Positions 12,490 to 24,245 of a stretch of 64,000 nt of DNA are shown in pieces. The number at the start of each line of letters is the position of its first letter. Within the stretch, counting starts at the first letter, position 1. Source of the DNA: Siphonodentalium dalli (Eukaryota; Mollusca; Scaphopoda; Gadilida; Siphonodentaliidae); contig CP136063.1 of assembly GCA_032622095.1 (NCBI GenBank), positions 82,559,980-82,623,979 on the forward strand, in the 5' to 3' direction. The notes beneath the pieces were generated by a model. It did no database searches. It saw only the letters and a program-made list of their open reading frames with translations, and was not told the DNA's origin. The position numbers and the translations under genes are program-made.

Positions 12490-13404
12490 GCTAGTCGTGG
12501 TACATGTAGAGTTGAACCACTCTGCACAATAGTTTTGTTCAACGGCCAGAGCCGTAATTTCGCTAAAATCCGGATTGAGAATCCAAAGCCGATTACGGGG
12601 GGCGGAGCTAATTTCGGATTCTAGGTCAGATTTTGAAATCCACGTGGTCTCCGAAACTCTCCCCCAGCGTCAAACATGGCTCATGTATTTGACACAAGTA
12701 TCATTTGTATCTTATATTTATAAAGTGCATGTTTGTTGTGAAAGTCATGCTGTTCTTCTATGTGTGTATACACGGCACATAATTTGCTGCCAATCCGACT
12801 TAATCGCATCTTTTTTTCAAGTTAAAGTGTGTTTATTGATGATGGCAAGCATATCTAAACATGACAGCTCTAGGCCTCCTGAATCAAATTCCGAAGATGT
12901 TGTGAAGAAAACACGGAACTTGTCAGTTGAACAGGGACGTGACGACAGGGGTTGATTGGGTGTCTCGACCCCCACCCCGAACTTTGGTACAATTTGCTAA
13001 GCTGTGCAGTCATTCATACGTGAGGAAAATCAGGATTATTTTGACTAACTGTTTCAAATAATGATACGTACAAGCCAACAAACGCAACAAACAAACCAGA
13101 TTTTAAATAAATACATATACAAACTTATGACTAACTCGAGAGAGGGGGTGTCCAGTGATCTGTATATATGTTCAACTTGTTTTGGTAGTCATGTTGCTTT
13201 GCCATTACTAATTATTTATTTTTTCAGTGTAATAACATATGGGAGAGGGGGTACCCTTAAGTGAGTCAGTACTTGTCCCCCAATTCCTTTGTATGTATAA
13301 ACAAATGTATGTGTTATATATCATGTGTTATCTAAATTTGACATATATTTGAAATAAATATATCTAAACTAAACTTTGGTACATTCCAGCAGTCGGAAAT
13401 TTCA

Positions 13405-13520
13405 TGCATGACACAACATTAGTTGGACATTAATTTGACACCATATATAGGTTGGCATTGTTCTCATTGTTTGATTTTTTTCAACCAGTAAAAGTTGGTA
13501 ATTTTCCAATCTTAGTGTTT
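13405..13520 (-). repeat. Dispersed repeat shared by both foldback arms and a third site
   Basis: GACACAACATTAGTTGGA and the following ~90 bp occur here, mirrored at 15010-15110, and again as a diverged third copy at 18140-18245. The arms therefore contain an older dispersed repeat. Confidence 0.5.
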
Positions 13521-14060
13521 GTCAGATTGGATATTTCCAAGGAGAGCAAATTGAATTCTGCGAACCTGTGAGATTGATGTTTGGTTCAATGGGGGGGGGG
13601 GGGGGGTGCAGTTGGCCGGAAATTTGAGGAAACTTCCAGACGTCCCTAGAACATGTGTCTGTTGTCTATACAGAGACTATTGCGCAAAACGACTGCATTT
13701 AACGAAACAAAACATGTTAAAATTGCTATAACTTTAAGACTAGATGATAGTACATACGTGTATCTGATAATCCATCGATACCATATAATCCTACTATTTC
13801 TTGAATAAGAAGAAACATTATAATAACGAACACAGCAGAAGACATATCCATGCAGGTTCATATGAATTCGGTCAATGGTGACGTATCCGCTGAATTCGAA
13901 ATCGACATGCGTTCGGGCGGTATTTTAAGGATGGAATTATGAAATGGACATATGAAAGTGACAATCAACAATGGTTTGCAATTGCTTCGCCATCAACCGA
14001 AGTGCTCCCCCAGCGCTACTATCAATAGCGTTATTATTTGGCTAATTTCAGTAATCTGGA

Positions 14061-14137
14061 TCCAGAATCTGAAACGGATTTTAGCGAAATAACGCCTCTG
14101 AGGCGTTATTTCGCTAAAATCCGATTTGGATTCTGGA
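14061..14137. repeat. Nested palindrome in the centre of the foldback element
   Basis: A palindrome with arms of about 37 bp has its axis at GCCTCTGAGGC. It carries TTTCGCTAAAATCCG on one side and its inverse on the other, the same motif that ends the outer arms. It looks like a smaller member of the same family, or two termini brought head to head. Confidence 0.8.
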
Positions 14138-16051
14138 TTCAGATTACAGATTTGTCCCCGTACGACTTGGTTCGGCAAAAGAACAGACCACAAATTTCCA
14201 GAATCAGTAAACGAACAGACCGTAATCCTAATTTCGTGGGAATCCGATAGGGATTCGGATTCAGATTACGGACTCAAATGTTCGTAATGTAAACAAACCG
14301 AGATTTCGCCACCTCAGAGTTTAAAAACACAATAAAACATAAGAATCCGTCTCTTGTGTACAAATTATTGCAGAATATAAACGATCTATATCAAAGAATT
14401 TTAAATGCGGAGACAAATTTGTTTTATTGAATGTAAACTGGGAGAATATTACTGAAATTAGCCAAATAATAACGCTATTGATAGTAACGCTGGGGGAGCA
14501 CTTCGGTTGATGGCGAAGAAATTGCAATTCATTGTTGATTGTCACTTTCATATGTCCATTTCATAATTCCATCCTTAAAATACCGCCCGAACGCATGTCG
14601 ATTTCGAATTCGGCGGATACGTCACCATTGACCGAGTTCATATGCACCTGCATGGATATGTCTTCTGCTGTGTTCGTTATTATAATGTTTCTTCTTATTC
14701 AAGAAATAGTAGGATTATATGGTATCGATGGATTATCAGATACACGTATGTACTATCATCTAGTCTTAATGTTATAGCAATTTCATGTTTAACATGTTTT
14801 GTTTCGTTAAATGCAGTCGTTTTGCACAATAGTCTCTGTATAGACAACAGACACATGTTCTAGGGACGTGGCTAGAAGTTTCCTCAAATTTACGGCCAAC
14901 TGCACCCCCCCCCCCCCCTTGAACCAAACATCAATCTCACAGGTTCGCAGAATTCAATTTGCTCCCCTTGGAAATATCCAATCTGACAAACACTAAGATT
15001 GGAAAATTACCAACTTTTACTGGTTGAAAAAAATCAAACAATGAGAACAATGCCAACCTATATATGGTGTCAAATTAATGTCCAACTAATGTTGTGTCAT
15101 GCATGAAATTTCCGACTGCTGGAATGTACCAAAGTTTAGTTTAGATATATTTATTTCAAATATATGTCAAATTTAGATAACACATGATATATAACACATA
15201 CATTTGTTTATACATATAAAGGAATTGGGGGACAAGTACTGACTCACTTAAGGGTACCCCCTCTCCCAAATGTTATTACACTGAGAAAAATAAATAATTA
15301 GTAATGGCAAAGCAACGTACATGACTACCAAAACAAGTTGAACATATATACAGATCACTGGACACCCCCTCTCCCGAGTTAGTCATAAGTTTGTATATGT
15401 ATTTATTTAAAATCGGGTTTGTTTGTTTGTTGCGTTTGTTGGCTTGTACGTATCATTATTTGAAACAGTTAGTCAAAATAATCCTGATTTTCCTCACGTA
15501 TGAATGACTGCACAGCTTAGCAAATTGTACCAAAAATCGGGGTGGGGGTCGAGACACACAAGCAACCCCTGTCGTCACGTCCCTGTTCAACTGACAAGTT
15601 TCGTGTGTTCTTCACAACATCTTTGGAATTTGATTCAGGAGGCCTAGAGCTGTCATGTTTAGATATGCTTGCCAACATCAATAAACACACTTTAACTTGA
15701 AAAAAAAGATGCGATTAAGTCGGATTGGCAACAAATTATGTGCCGTGTATATACACATAGACGAAAAGCATGATTTCACAACAAACATGCACTTTATAAA
15801 TATAAGATACAAATGATACTTTTGTCAAATACATGAGCCATGTTTGACGCTGGGAGAGATTTTCGGAGACCACGTGGATTTCAAAATCTGACCTAGAATC
15901 CGAAATTAGCTCCGCCCACCGTAATCGGCTTTGGATTCTCAATCCGGATTTTAGCGAAATTACGGCTCAGGCGACTGTGTTTTTTCCAGATATCATCAGA
16001 AGGGAATATTCCGTTATCAAGGAAATCGGTGAGGAAATGTCTGAGGTTATA

Positions 16052-16335
16052 CATGGCATAACACCACATGTACTATGCTGATATTCATGATACACTGTGA
16101 TACTGTACTCCGGTTGGCGATGCATGTACGTTATGTTGGTATTATACATGACATAACACCACATGCACTATGCTGATATTCATGATACACTGTGATACTG
16201 TACTCCGGTTGGCGATGCATGTACGTTATGTTGGTATTATACATGACATAACACCACATGTACTATGCTGATATTCATGATACACTGTGATACTGTACTC
16301 GCTGCTGATACATGTACATTATGTTGGTATTACAC
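16052..16335. repeat. 94-95-bp tandem repeat, three units
   Basis: Units begin CATGRCATAACACCACATG at 16052, 16147 and 16241, each with CGGTTGGCGATGCATGTACG (partly lost in the third). Related single copies are at 11320-11400 and, inverted, at 18925-19020. Confidence 0.9.
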
Positions 16336-17234
16336 TTTATCTGTACCATTCACGATAAAACTGGCGATACCGAATTGGCGATAAAAACATCTGTATCGTT
16401 ACTGCAGTTGCGATACAAGGCGCCCTTGACTGTTCAATATCATGAATGAACTGATGTCACATGCAATCGGTTGCAAAATCAAAACAACAGTCCAACGTAT
16501 ATTGTTGAGCACTATAAACAAATAATGTAGTTCCTAGTTACGTGCGCTCGCACAACAGTATGGCGATCAGTCAGATTCGTAGGTACGTACGTTGGTATCA
16601 CCCTATCGATTTCACTCCATGATGTCACCCTTACGCAGTACATGCCGGTGACGTTACGGAGTAGATTATAGAGTTGACACCCTTGGCACTGACTTCCGTT
16701 GCTATATAAACAAACCAGCGATGTGGCTTTTGTCGAAAATTGACAGTCAATACATTCACCCTGTATACATGTACTTTCAGAAAATACAAAACACCACAAC
16801 GTTATACCCTACCAATGTCAGTGTCTCGATATCATTTGACCAAATTTCTTGACATGAAACCGCGACAGACACGGCGTGAAATACATCGCATTGAGTAAAC
16901 AATTTCCCATTGTTTCAATTCAACTTCAAGATCGCGGTAAAATCAAAACCGCAATTTGTAAGTGGTAAACATCTGAAAAAGACATCAGGTACATGCAGAA
17001 ACTAATTGTTATGCATATTTATTTCTATTTGAGGTGGCAATTTTTCATGTTTATCAGTATTTTTAACGATAAGAGCGATGGTAATTGGGGGACTATATTT
17101 TATCTAGCGCATTAAATTTAAAATAAAAAGTCGTGAATTGGCTGAGTTTTTTCTATGGCCGCACATTTCGTTGATAATTACGAGCCATTTGTTTGTCTAA
17201 ATAACACTTTTAAGTTCGAAGAGCATTAGAATGG
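16336..17234. other. No supported gene apart from the weak Cys-rich frame
   Basis: AT-rich with short frames. Confidence 0.35.
16512..16799 (-). other. Cys-rich open frame, possible exon of an unknown gene
   Basis: The 95-codon frame holds eight Cys in the N-terminal half (CIQGECIDC, CQGCQLYNLL, GMYCVRV), a spacing seen in secreted or receptor domains, with one N-x-T sequon (NVT). There is no ATG at its head. A GGTAG acceptor-like site lies upstream and AGGGTGATA inside could be a donor. I recognise no family. The first ~30 bases resemble the arms of the hairpin at 17235, which argues for a repeat. Confidence 0.2.
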
Positions 17235-17399
17235 GGGTAACAGTGTGGTGTTTTGTGATTTCGGAAAGGTACATGGCGAATATACTGTGGCAAATGTAGT
17301 TAATGGGCTCCGGCTCCACCGTCGCCCATTAACTACATTTGCCACAGTATATTCGCCATGTACCTTTCCGAAATCACAAAACACCACACTGTTATCCCC
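17235..17399. repeat. 165-bp near-perfect hairpin
   Basis: Arms of about 75 bp (GGGGTAACAGTGTGGTGTTT and on) pair around CTCCGGCTCCACCGTC. I see only one or two mismatches. The outer part resembles sequence at 16775-16808. No terminal duplication was found. Confidence 0.85.
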
Positions 17400-18139
17400 T
17401 AAATAAAATTATTGAAGATTGTAATTGTCTTTTTTTGCTAACATAAAATTAAATTAAATTAAATAAATTAAGTAAAATACAGTGAAATTATTTTGTTATT
17501 ACATATTTGCGCACGTTGGCATCTCTCTGAGTGCATTCTAGTTGTATCAGTATTTGATTGCCTCCCATCGTGGGTGATATGGTAAAACATATCAGAAAGT
17601 AACTAATATATATTTGTTGAGCATTTATTATTTAATTATATAAAAAAAACACAAGTGTAAGAGATTTTTTCCATTTAATTCAATTTCCGTTAGACATATG
17701 CGCGTACAATTGCTATGGGGGAGAATATGAACAAATCGATGGTATTGTGTGACACAGTTTCACTTGCAGGTTGGGAGAATTTACTCAATAAAGCTAATCG
17801 TCGGACGATTTTGGCTTTAAAAAAAACTCTTAAAACGTAATTTGTGTCGTGGATTCTGTCGCACAAATGGTAGATACACGTGTTATACACATAATGTGTT
17901 TGTACCGATTCGTGGACCAACACATGTGCATATACACATATACGCCGCCCGTATCTTTAATGTGTGGGACAAAATTCCCATATTTTTTTCACATTCGAAA
18001 TGGCGATGTGTCGATTGAAGTGTGTGTCACGGCGTTCTTGGGCATAGATAATACGTTGATCTTTTGGGACGTAGCTACAGTTGGGTTTGAGGTGTGTCTC
18101 ATCCACCCACTTTTTTTTTTAAGTTTCAACACTACGTCT
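17400..18139. other. No gene seen
   Basis: Contains only a solo MITE end at 17943 and AT-rich DNA. Confidence 0.4.
17943..17960. repeat. Solo end of the ACGGGCGGCG-type MITE
   Basis: CGCCGCCCGTATCTTTAA matches the right terminus with TTAA at 17957-17960. No body of the element is recognisable upstream. Confidence 0.4.
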
Positions 18140-18249
18140 TGGCAATGTCATGCTTGACACAACATTAGTTGGAATTTTAACACGACATATAGGTTGAAGT
18201 TGTTCTCATAGTTTGATTTTCCAACCAGTAACTAATGGATAATTTCTTG

Positions 18250-18620
18250 TTTTTAAAGTGATGTGAAAAACTCCGGAATATCTTGCTGAAAGTAGTTATT
18301 TTTTACAATGATCATATCCAAGTTGACAACACACACCGTCATTCTTGTATATTAATTAAATGCAGTGACTCTTGGTGGCGAAATAGTTTTCGTTAGTTTA
18401 TCACCAATAGTTGCGTCCCGAATCGAGAAGTAAATATTTACAATTGAGCGCAGTTCAGACGATGTTTTCTATGGAGTGGTACGGTAGACTTGCTTCAAAT
18501 TTTCGGCGATGTTAGTAGAATGTTACATTCCTCCAGTTGGCATAGCGCCTGAATACTAACTTGTCAGTTTCACGCACCCGAACAAGTCCATGACATGTCT
18601 TTAAACAAACAGTAGCATAT
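18250..18620. repeat. Dispersed repeat with GTGATGTGAA head
   Basis: TTTAAAGTGATGTGAAAAACTCCGG to TGCGTCCCGAATC matches 58388-58582. The following 18470-18610 matches 25725-25880 (GGCAATGTTAGTAGAA, TCACTCACCCGAACAAGTCC). The - strand of the second part can be read as GLVRVxETxKLVxRxYAN in both copies, but stops and an indel break it. Confidence 0.55.
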
Positions 18621-19039
18621 GTTTCTACTTTTTGATCAAACTTGATCGAATGGCCATTATTGTCAGGTTAGAAATTGCCAACAGTTGGAGGGGAAAGGCA
18701 AATGGAATTTCGCAACCCTAGAATTTTGGTCTGGTTCTCGGGGGAGGGCAGTTGCGATAAAATGAGACCATCTATCCACGTCCTAAATCATGCCATGAAT
18801 CTCTACTATGGATAACGCCTGTAGAGATCATATTCCACCAGTACAAAACCTGGGAACTGTTTTATGTTGAACAACAAGGCAGGGAATATATTTCTTTGTT
18901 AATACATGTTCCTCAATAATCTACTTCACGTTTGCATCTATCGGCAACGAGTATACAGTATAACGTGGTATCAGAATAGTATGCAATGTAATACCAACAT
19001 AATTTACATCTATCGACAACGAGACAAATATGAATATTT

Positions 19040-21858
19040 CTGCAACGGGCGGCGTTCGATGCATAAATATTCATATTTGTTCAAATCGCCATCAACAGAA
19101 GGAATATTAAAATACTAGCAGGGTTACCCGGCGTTGCCCAGGTTAAAGTGATGTGAAACCCTCTGCATGCTGTGGATATTTGGTGGGAATAGAGGATACT
19201 CTTGCTCAAAGTGTTACACGTATTCTCATAAATTGTATATCCAAATAGCATCAAAATACACGATTCTTAAACATGGAATATAAGTAGTGACACATCACAG
19301 CATCATGTCAATTTTGTTTATCGCGATTAGTCCTTTCCACCAATAAGGAAGTATTTATTCATTTACAACTGCGTATACGACAGACGTTATGATCTGAAAC
19401 ATGAACATCATAAACACATTAGTTCGCAAAAATAAAAGACGACTATTAGGTTTTACATATATAGAGATGTATCAATTAACCTAGTGGGTCAGACTAAGAT
19501 TTTGAGGGCACTTCGCTATCATATCTCCATCAAGATACAGATGTTTTAAAGAAATGTCCAGGTGCTCCTGTGTTCATGACGAAATATTCTCAGTTTAAAT
19601 GAAATGTTGCTATGCACGTATATCAGCTACATGTGCCCGACCCAGCGAGATTTTGAGTGGTTTATTGTAAAAAAAATTGTGGAAACTATATTGTATGGAA
19701 CAAACTCAATTGTGTTATATATATACATGATCCATTCTAATATGCAATCCCATGACGGTTCGAGGTCTCCCAGTTTGCAAGAATATGTGTATATCTTAAA
19801 TAAAATAATAAATATACGTTTAAGGCTTTCTTCTATGTATCAGTTTTGCTAGCTCATTATACGTTTTTAATACGCACGATTTGATTCCTCGTATCATTTG
19901 AGAAGAATGTGTATGAATTTGATGGTAATTGGCACTAAACATATTATTTTTACCAGTTTTGGTGACCCTCCTGTCCCTATTTCAGACTGAAGCGGCGTCA
20001 CTTTTGTCATCATTAAACCACACACTTAGACTCATTATGGAAATATATATATATACACTCGGTGAAAAATGGCGAATATACAAATTCGTATCAAATTTAG
20101 GGCCCCCATATCTCTCGCCAGCGGCACCAATTTGTCGTATCTAACCTACACGATTAGATTCCTCGTATCACGGAGAAGAATACGTATCAATCTGTTGGAA
20201 ATCGGCGCTAAACATAATGTTTATCTTTTTTTGTGTCCCTCTCATCCTCTATGCATTCCTGACTTGAATGGCCCCACTTGTGACATCCTTAAACAACACG
20301 ATCAAACTCCTGATATCATGAAGATGATTATTTATAAGTTTGGTGCTAATCGGCGAGTAAACACATTTTGATCAAATTTACTGCCCACCCACCCCATCTC
20401 TCATCCAAACAGCACCAATATGGCGTCTGTAAATCACATGATTAGACTGCTCGTATCATGGATAAGAATGTATATCACTTTGGTGGAAATTGGCGCTAAA
20501 CATATTGCGTATCAATTTTGGTGCCCCTCTGCCTTTCAGTGCACCCCTGACTCGAATGATCCCCACTTTAGACAGATTTAAGCCACACAATTAGACTCCT
20601 CATACCATGGGGATGAACTTGTATAGGTGTGGTGACAATCGGCGACTGAACCCATTCTTATCAAATTTAGTGCCCCCCCCCCCCCCACAATCTTTCATCC
20701 AATGATAGCAAGTTGGCGTCTTTAAATCACATAATTAGATTCATTGTATCACGGGGAAAAATATATATCAATTTGGTGGAAATTGGCGCTAAAATTAATT
20801 TTATCAATTTTGGTTCCCCCTCCCCTTCCGTGCATCCCTGACTCGAACTGCGCCACTTGATATATTTAAACCACACAATTAGATTCCTTATATCATGGGG
20901 ATGATTATATATAAGTTTCATGGTCATCGGCGATAAAAAACATTTTCTGCCCCCCCCCCCCCCTCCCCATTTTCTGCCCCTGACAACAACGGCATTACTT
21001 TAGAACATTCTAATATGCACCATTATCTTTCTCGTAAAAAATTACACCTAGTAGACCCCTTTGGTGCCATATAATGGCCCATCGGCGCTAAAATTAGTTT
21101 TATCATTTTTGGTGCCCCTCTCCCCTTCCGTGCACCCCTGACTCGAACGGCGCGAATTTTGTCATATTTAAACCACACTATTAGATTCCTTATATCATGG
21201 GGATGATTATATATAAGTTTCATGGCAATCGGCGAAAAAAAATATTTCTGCCCCCCCCCCCTTTCTGCCCCTGACAACAACGGCGTCACTTTAGAACATT
21301 CTAACCCGCACCATTATCTTTCTCGTAAAAAGTTACTCCTAGTAGACCCATTTGGTGACATCTAGATCGTCCCCTGTGAATTTCTATAGAACACAGACAG
21401 ACAGACATACATTCGCAAATATTTATATAGACATATAGTTTTGTTCATATGCCAAACATAATCAGCGCGGAAATAGTATATTGTCGTCCAGACGTACGAT
21501 GGTGTACGTAAACAAGAGCCTGCTCGTGTTACAGAAGTTGTGCTTCTGTTTACATAACACAGCGCAATTTTATTGGTTAATTACACACAAATTGATATAA
21601 ACGCTCTTTATTATTTCCATCTCAGGAAAATATTTACCATATCCGGATCAAACAAAAGCCAGGAAACGTAACGTTTTTGGCTTTTGTTTACATAACAAAG
21701 GGAATTTTTTTTACAATAACATACTGTTTATGCCATATTTCTGATTGGAATAAGAACAAAGTCTGCCTATATTTTACTTTTCTGTTTATGGCGGTTTTGA
21801 CGGAGTTGAATATTTTAACAGCATACCCACCACCATGCAACGCCGCCCGTATCTTTAA
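19040..21858. mobile_element. ACGGGCGGCG-type MITE interrupted by a Helitron-like element
   Basis: The left part (19040-19114) and right part (21432-21858) together match the copy at 45703-46172. The 2317-bp Helitron-like element lies between them at AAATA/TATAG. The right end has CGCCGCCCGTATCTTTAA. The left TTAA is not preserved. Confidence 0.7.
19115..21431 (-). mobile_element. Helitron-like non-autonomous element with tandem core (copy 1)
   Basis: Read on the - strand, the element begins TCTATATAAATATTTGCG, has a GTCTGTCTGTC microsatellite, then a tandem array of ~140-bp units. It ends with a GC-rich hairpin (CTGGGCAACGCCGGG) nine bases before CTAG at 19115-19118. The bordering bases are A on the CTAG side and C (expected T) on the other. 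It is inserted inside a TTAA-MITE whose uninterrupted copies at 45703 and 57360 show the empty site, so the borders are well supported. It has no transposase ORF. The structure recalls the pearl/HINE class of molluscan and insect Helitron-related elements. Confidence 0.75.
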
Positions 21859-22514
21859 AGCAATTAACGGTCATAGATACTGAGCCAGCGACTACATAAA
21901 TCTGATTATTTTTTTATATATAAAGGTAAAACATGAACCATAAACACGAGGTCATCATGAGCTACGTGTGGAATATCACTATTTAGTTTCTGATCAACAA
22001 TACCTATTATATATACGAAATATCTCATGAGATATATAGATATATACATACATAATTTGGTTACCCGAAACATATATTATGCAACCAATGGTGGTAGTAA
22101 TCCGCACCTGAATTGCTTACGTTTCACACTATAGGTACGATAAGAGCGTGTTGCTAAACACATGCCACCCGCCTATATTGACAAAGCACTACTGATATAA
22201 AATCGCAATGATGTAATATCCAGATAGTTTGGTGAATGTAACTCAATCCAAAACCACGTCCTTATCAATATTAATATTATGATAAAATTGTGCAAAGTGT
22301 AAATCATTGTTGCACCTGGGCGACTTGGTGTGGGGTCTATATTCACATATGCGGTTACGTACCTTATATGTATAGCTGTTGGGTCTAATGCGAACCGTTA
22401 AATTCGATGTGATATCAGCTAGGGATTTATGCCTAGATCATGCTATGAATCACTACTCGTATAGAGATCATACATACTCCACCAGTACAAAACCTGGGAA
22501 CTTTTTTAATTTGT
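21859..22514. other. No gene seen
   Basis: AT-rich spacer between two TTAA elements. Confidence 0.4.
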
Positions 22515-22590
22515 TTAACCCTTTCAGTGCCAGGGGCCGATCTCATCGGCCCTAATTTACAGTCTGTAAAATCGGTTACGTAGCGTTTTT

Positions 22591-24245
22591 CCGAAGACCC
22601 ATAACTCCGAAGGTCGGATTCTCCGAAGGTCAGATTCTCCGACGCCCCGATTCTCCGAAAGCCCATAACTCCGAAGTCCCGATTCTCCGAAATCCCATAA
22701 CTCCGAAGACCCATAAATCCGAAAGCCCATAACTCCGAAGGCCTATAACTCCGAAAGCCCATAACTCCGAAGGCCTATAACTCCGAACGCCCATAACTCC
22801 GAAGGTCTATAACTCCGAAGGGCCGATTCTCCGAAGGTCCGATTCTCCGAAGATCATGTTTTATCGCTTATTAAATAGTGTACAGTCCAGTGGCGGAGTC
22901 AATGGGGTCCTAGGGAAGACCGCCCCCCAAAAAACATGTCAAATGTCATGTAAATATCCGGAAATCCCTCCTAGGCATTCAAATATTCACAGTGTTCCTG
23001 CTCAGGGGAGCCCCCGGACCAACGATTGGGGGCGACCCCTCCCATGCATGCATGCGCTCACCAAATCAGGCCTTCAAATGGTTCTACGAGTGACTTTTGG
23101 AGGTAAAATGGTGGTCTAATACGTTTGGAATTTCACAATTCTTAGAGTGTATTGATAAGTATGGAATGCGCGTATGGTTATATTTTGTATGGAACATGTA
23201 CATGTAGATAATATATCCCCCCCCCCTGGAATCCGGAATCCAGCTTCAAATTTACCATGGAATCCGGCGTCCAGCTTCAAATTGACACTGGAATCCGGCG
23301 TCCAGCTTCAAATTGACGTCTGGAATCCGGCGTACGGGTCAAAAATGGGTGGAATCCGGCGTACGAAAATGGGGGAAGGGCCCTCATATATTGGAAACGT
23401 TAACTATATGTATTATAATAAGGTGATATCTACACAACCAGTAGTGTGCGACAAGCCTTAATTTTCCACAGAATGCTTAAATTTATGTAAGAAATACAAT
23501 TATTTTGCCACAATGTACGTCTTAATACAATTAATATGATTAAACTATGCACATTCGACTGCATTGGGGTGATTTGATGCAATCAAGTTCATTTTATATA
23601 CGAAAAAGGACAAGTTCTTCCCCGTTCACCCCTGTACATTTTACTCTGACATCTCATGGGCCAACGTAACGTTATAGTATCTGGTGTATAGTCAGTGGCG
23701 GGCCAGGATTCCCATTTAGGTGGGGGCAGTAGGAAAAGTTTGAATATTTTGATGCCCCATGAACGATTTCCGGGTGTTTACATGACATTGGACATGTTTT
23801 GGTAGGGGCCCATATTGTCTGAAATAGCAAGTAGAGGTTTAATGGGGCAGTAGGAATTTTGGGACCCCTTGGCTTCGTCACTGGACTGTACACTATTTAG
23901 TAAACTATAATACCCCGATAAAACAAAATCTTCGGAGAATCGGAACTTCGGAGAATCGGACCTTCGGAGTTATGGGCCGTCGGAGAATCGGGCCTTCGGA
24001 GTTATAGATCTTCGGAGAATCGGCCCTTCGGAGTTATAGGTCTTCGGAGTTATAGGTCTTGGGGAAATCGGCCCTTCGGAGTTATGGGCTTTCGGAGAAT
24101 CGGATCTTCGGAGTTATGGGCCGTCGGAGAAAAGGATCTTCGGAGTTATGGGCCGTCGGAGAATCGGATCTTCGGAGTTATGGGCCGTCGGAGAATCGGG
24201 TCTTCGGAGTTGTGGGCCTTCGTAGTAATAGGTCTTCGGAAAATC
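22591..24245. mobile_element. Foldback structure with TTCGGAG minisatellite arms
   Basis: The left arm (22591-22855) and right arm (23930-24245) are tandem arrays of ~16-bp units in opposite orientation. Two unit types alternate: CTTCGGAGTTATGGGCC and CTTCGGAGAATCGGACC. Inside them a second inverted repeat (TTTTATCG and AGTGTACAGTCCAGTGGCG at 22858-22900, inverted at 23870-23930) flanks a core with no recognised gene. The open frames in the arms are repeat artefacts (FGVMGLRS-like peptides). Confidence 0.7.
23222..23362. repeat. ~33-bp tandem repeat
   Basis: TGGAATCCGGCGTCCAGCTT units repeat four to five times and decay at the right (GGAATCCGGCGTACG). They lie in the core of the nested foldback element. 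Confidence 0.85.

Larger units (their letters stand above)
12546..15971. mobile_element. 3.4-kb foldback element (giant inverted repeat)
   Basis: Two arms of about 1.5 kb (12546-14055 and 14448-15971) are near-identical inverted copies around a 392-bp centre. Matching landmarks are the ends GAGCCGTAATTTCGCTAAAA, the poly-G at 13591 against the poly-C at 14906, and the mirrored frames containing HGYVFCCVRYYNVSSYSRNS. Small indels and substitutions separate the arms, so this is natural divergence and not a simple assembly mirror. No transposase is recognised. The outermost motif TTTCGCTAAAATCCG recurs inside the centre. No clear target-site duplication was found. Confidence 0.8.

Noticed and set aside
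12575-12955. 126-codon + frame mirrored by a 68-codon - frame at 15736-15942
   Set aside because: Both arise because the palindrome arms are near-identical. They are interrupted differently and resemble no protein family.
12546-15971. Polinton/Maverick element or viral integration
   Set aside because: Long inverted repeats are present, but there is no polymerase, integrase, ATPase or capsid frame, and the element is far too short.
16052-16335. CRISPR-like array
   Set aside because: The units are contiguous tandem copies without unique spacers, in a eukaryotic context.
22433-22762. 109-codon - frame with MGFRSYR-like repeats, and its + counterpart at 24059
   Set aside because: Translation of the TTCGGAG minisatellite arms; all frames are open because the units lack stops.
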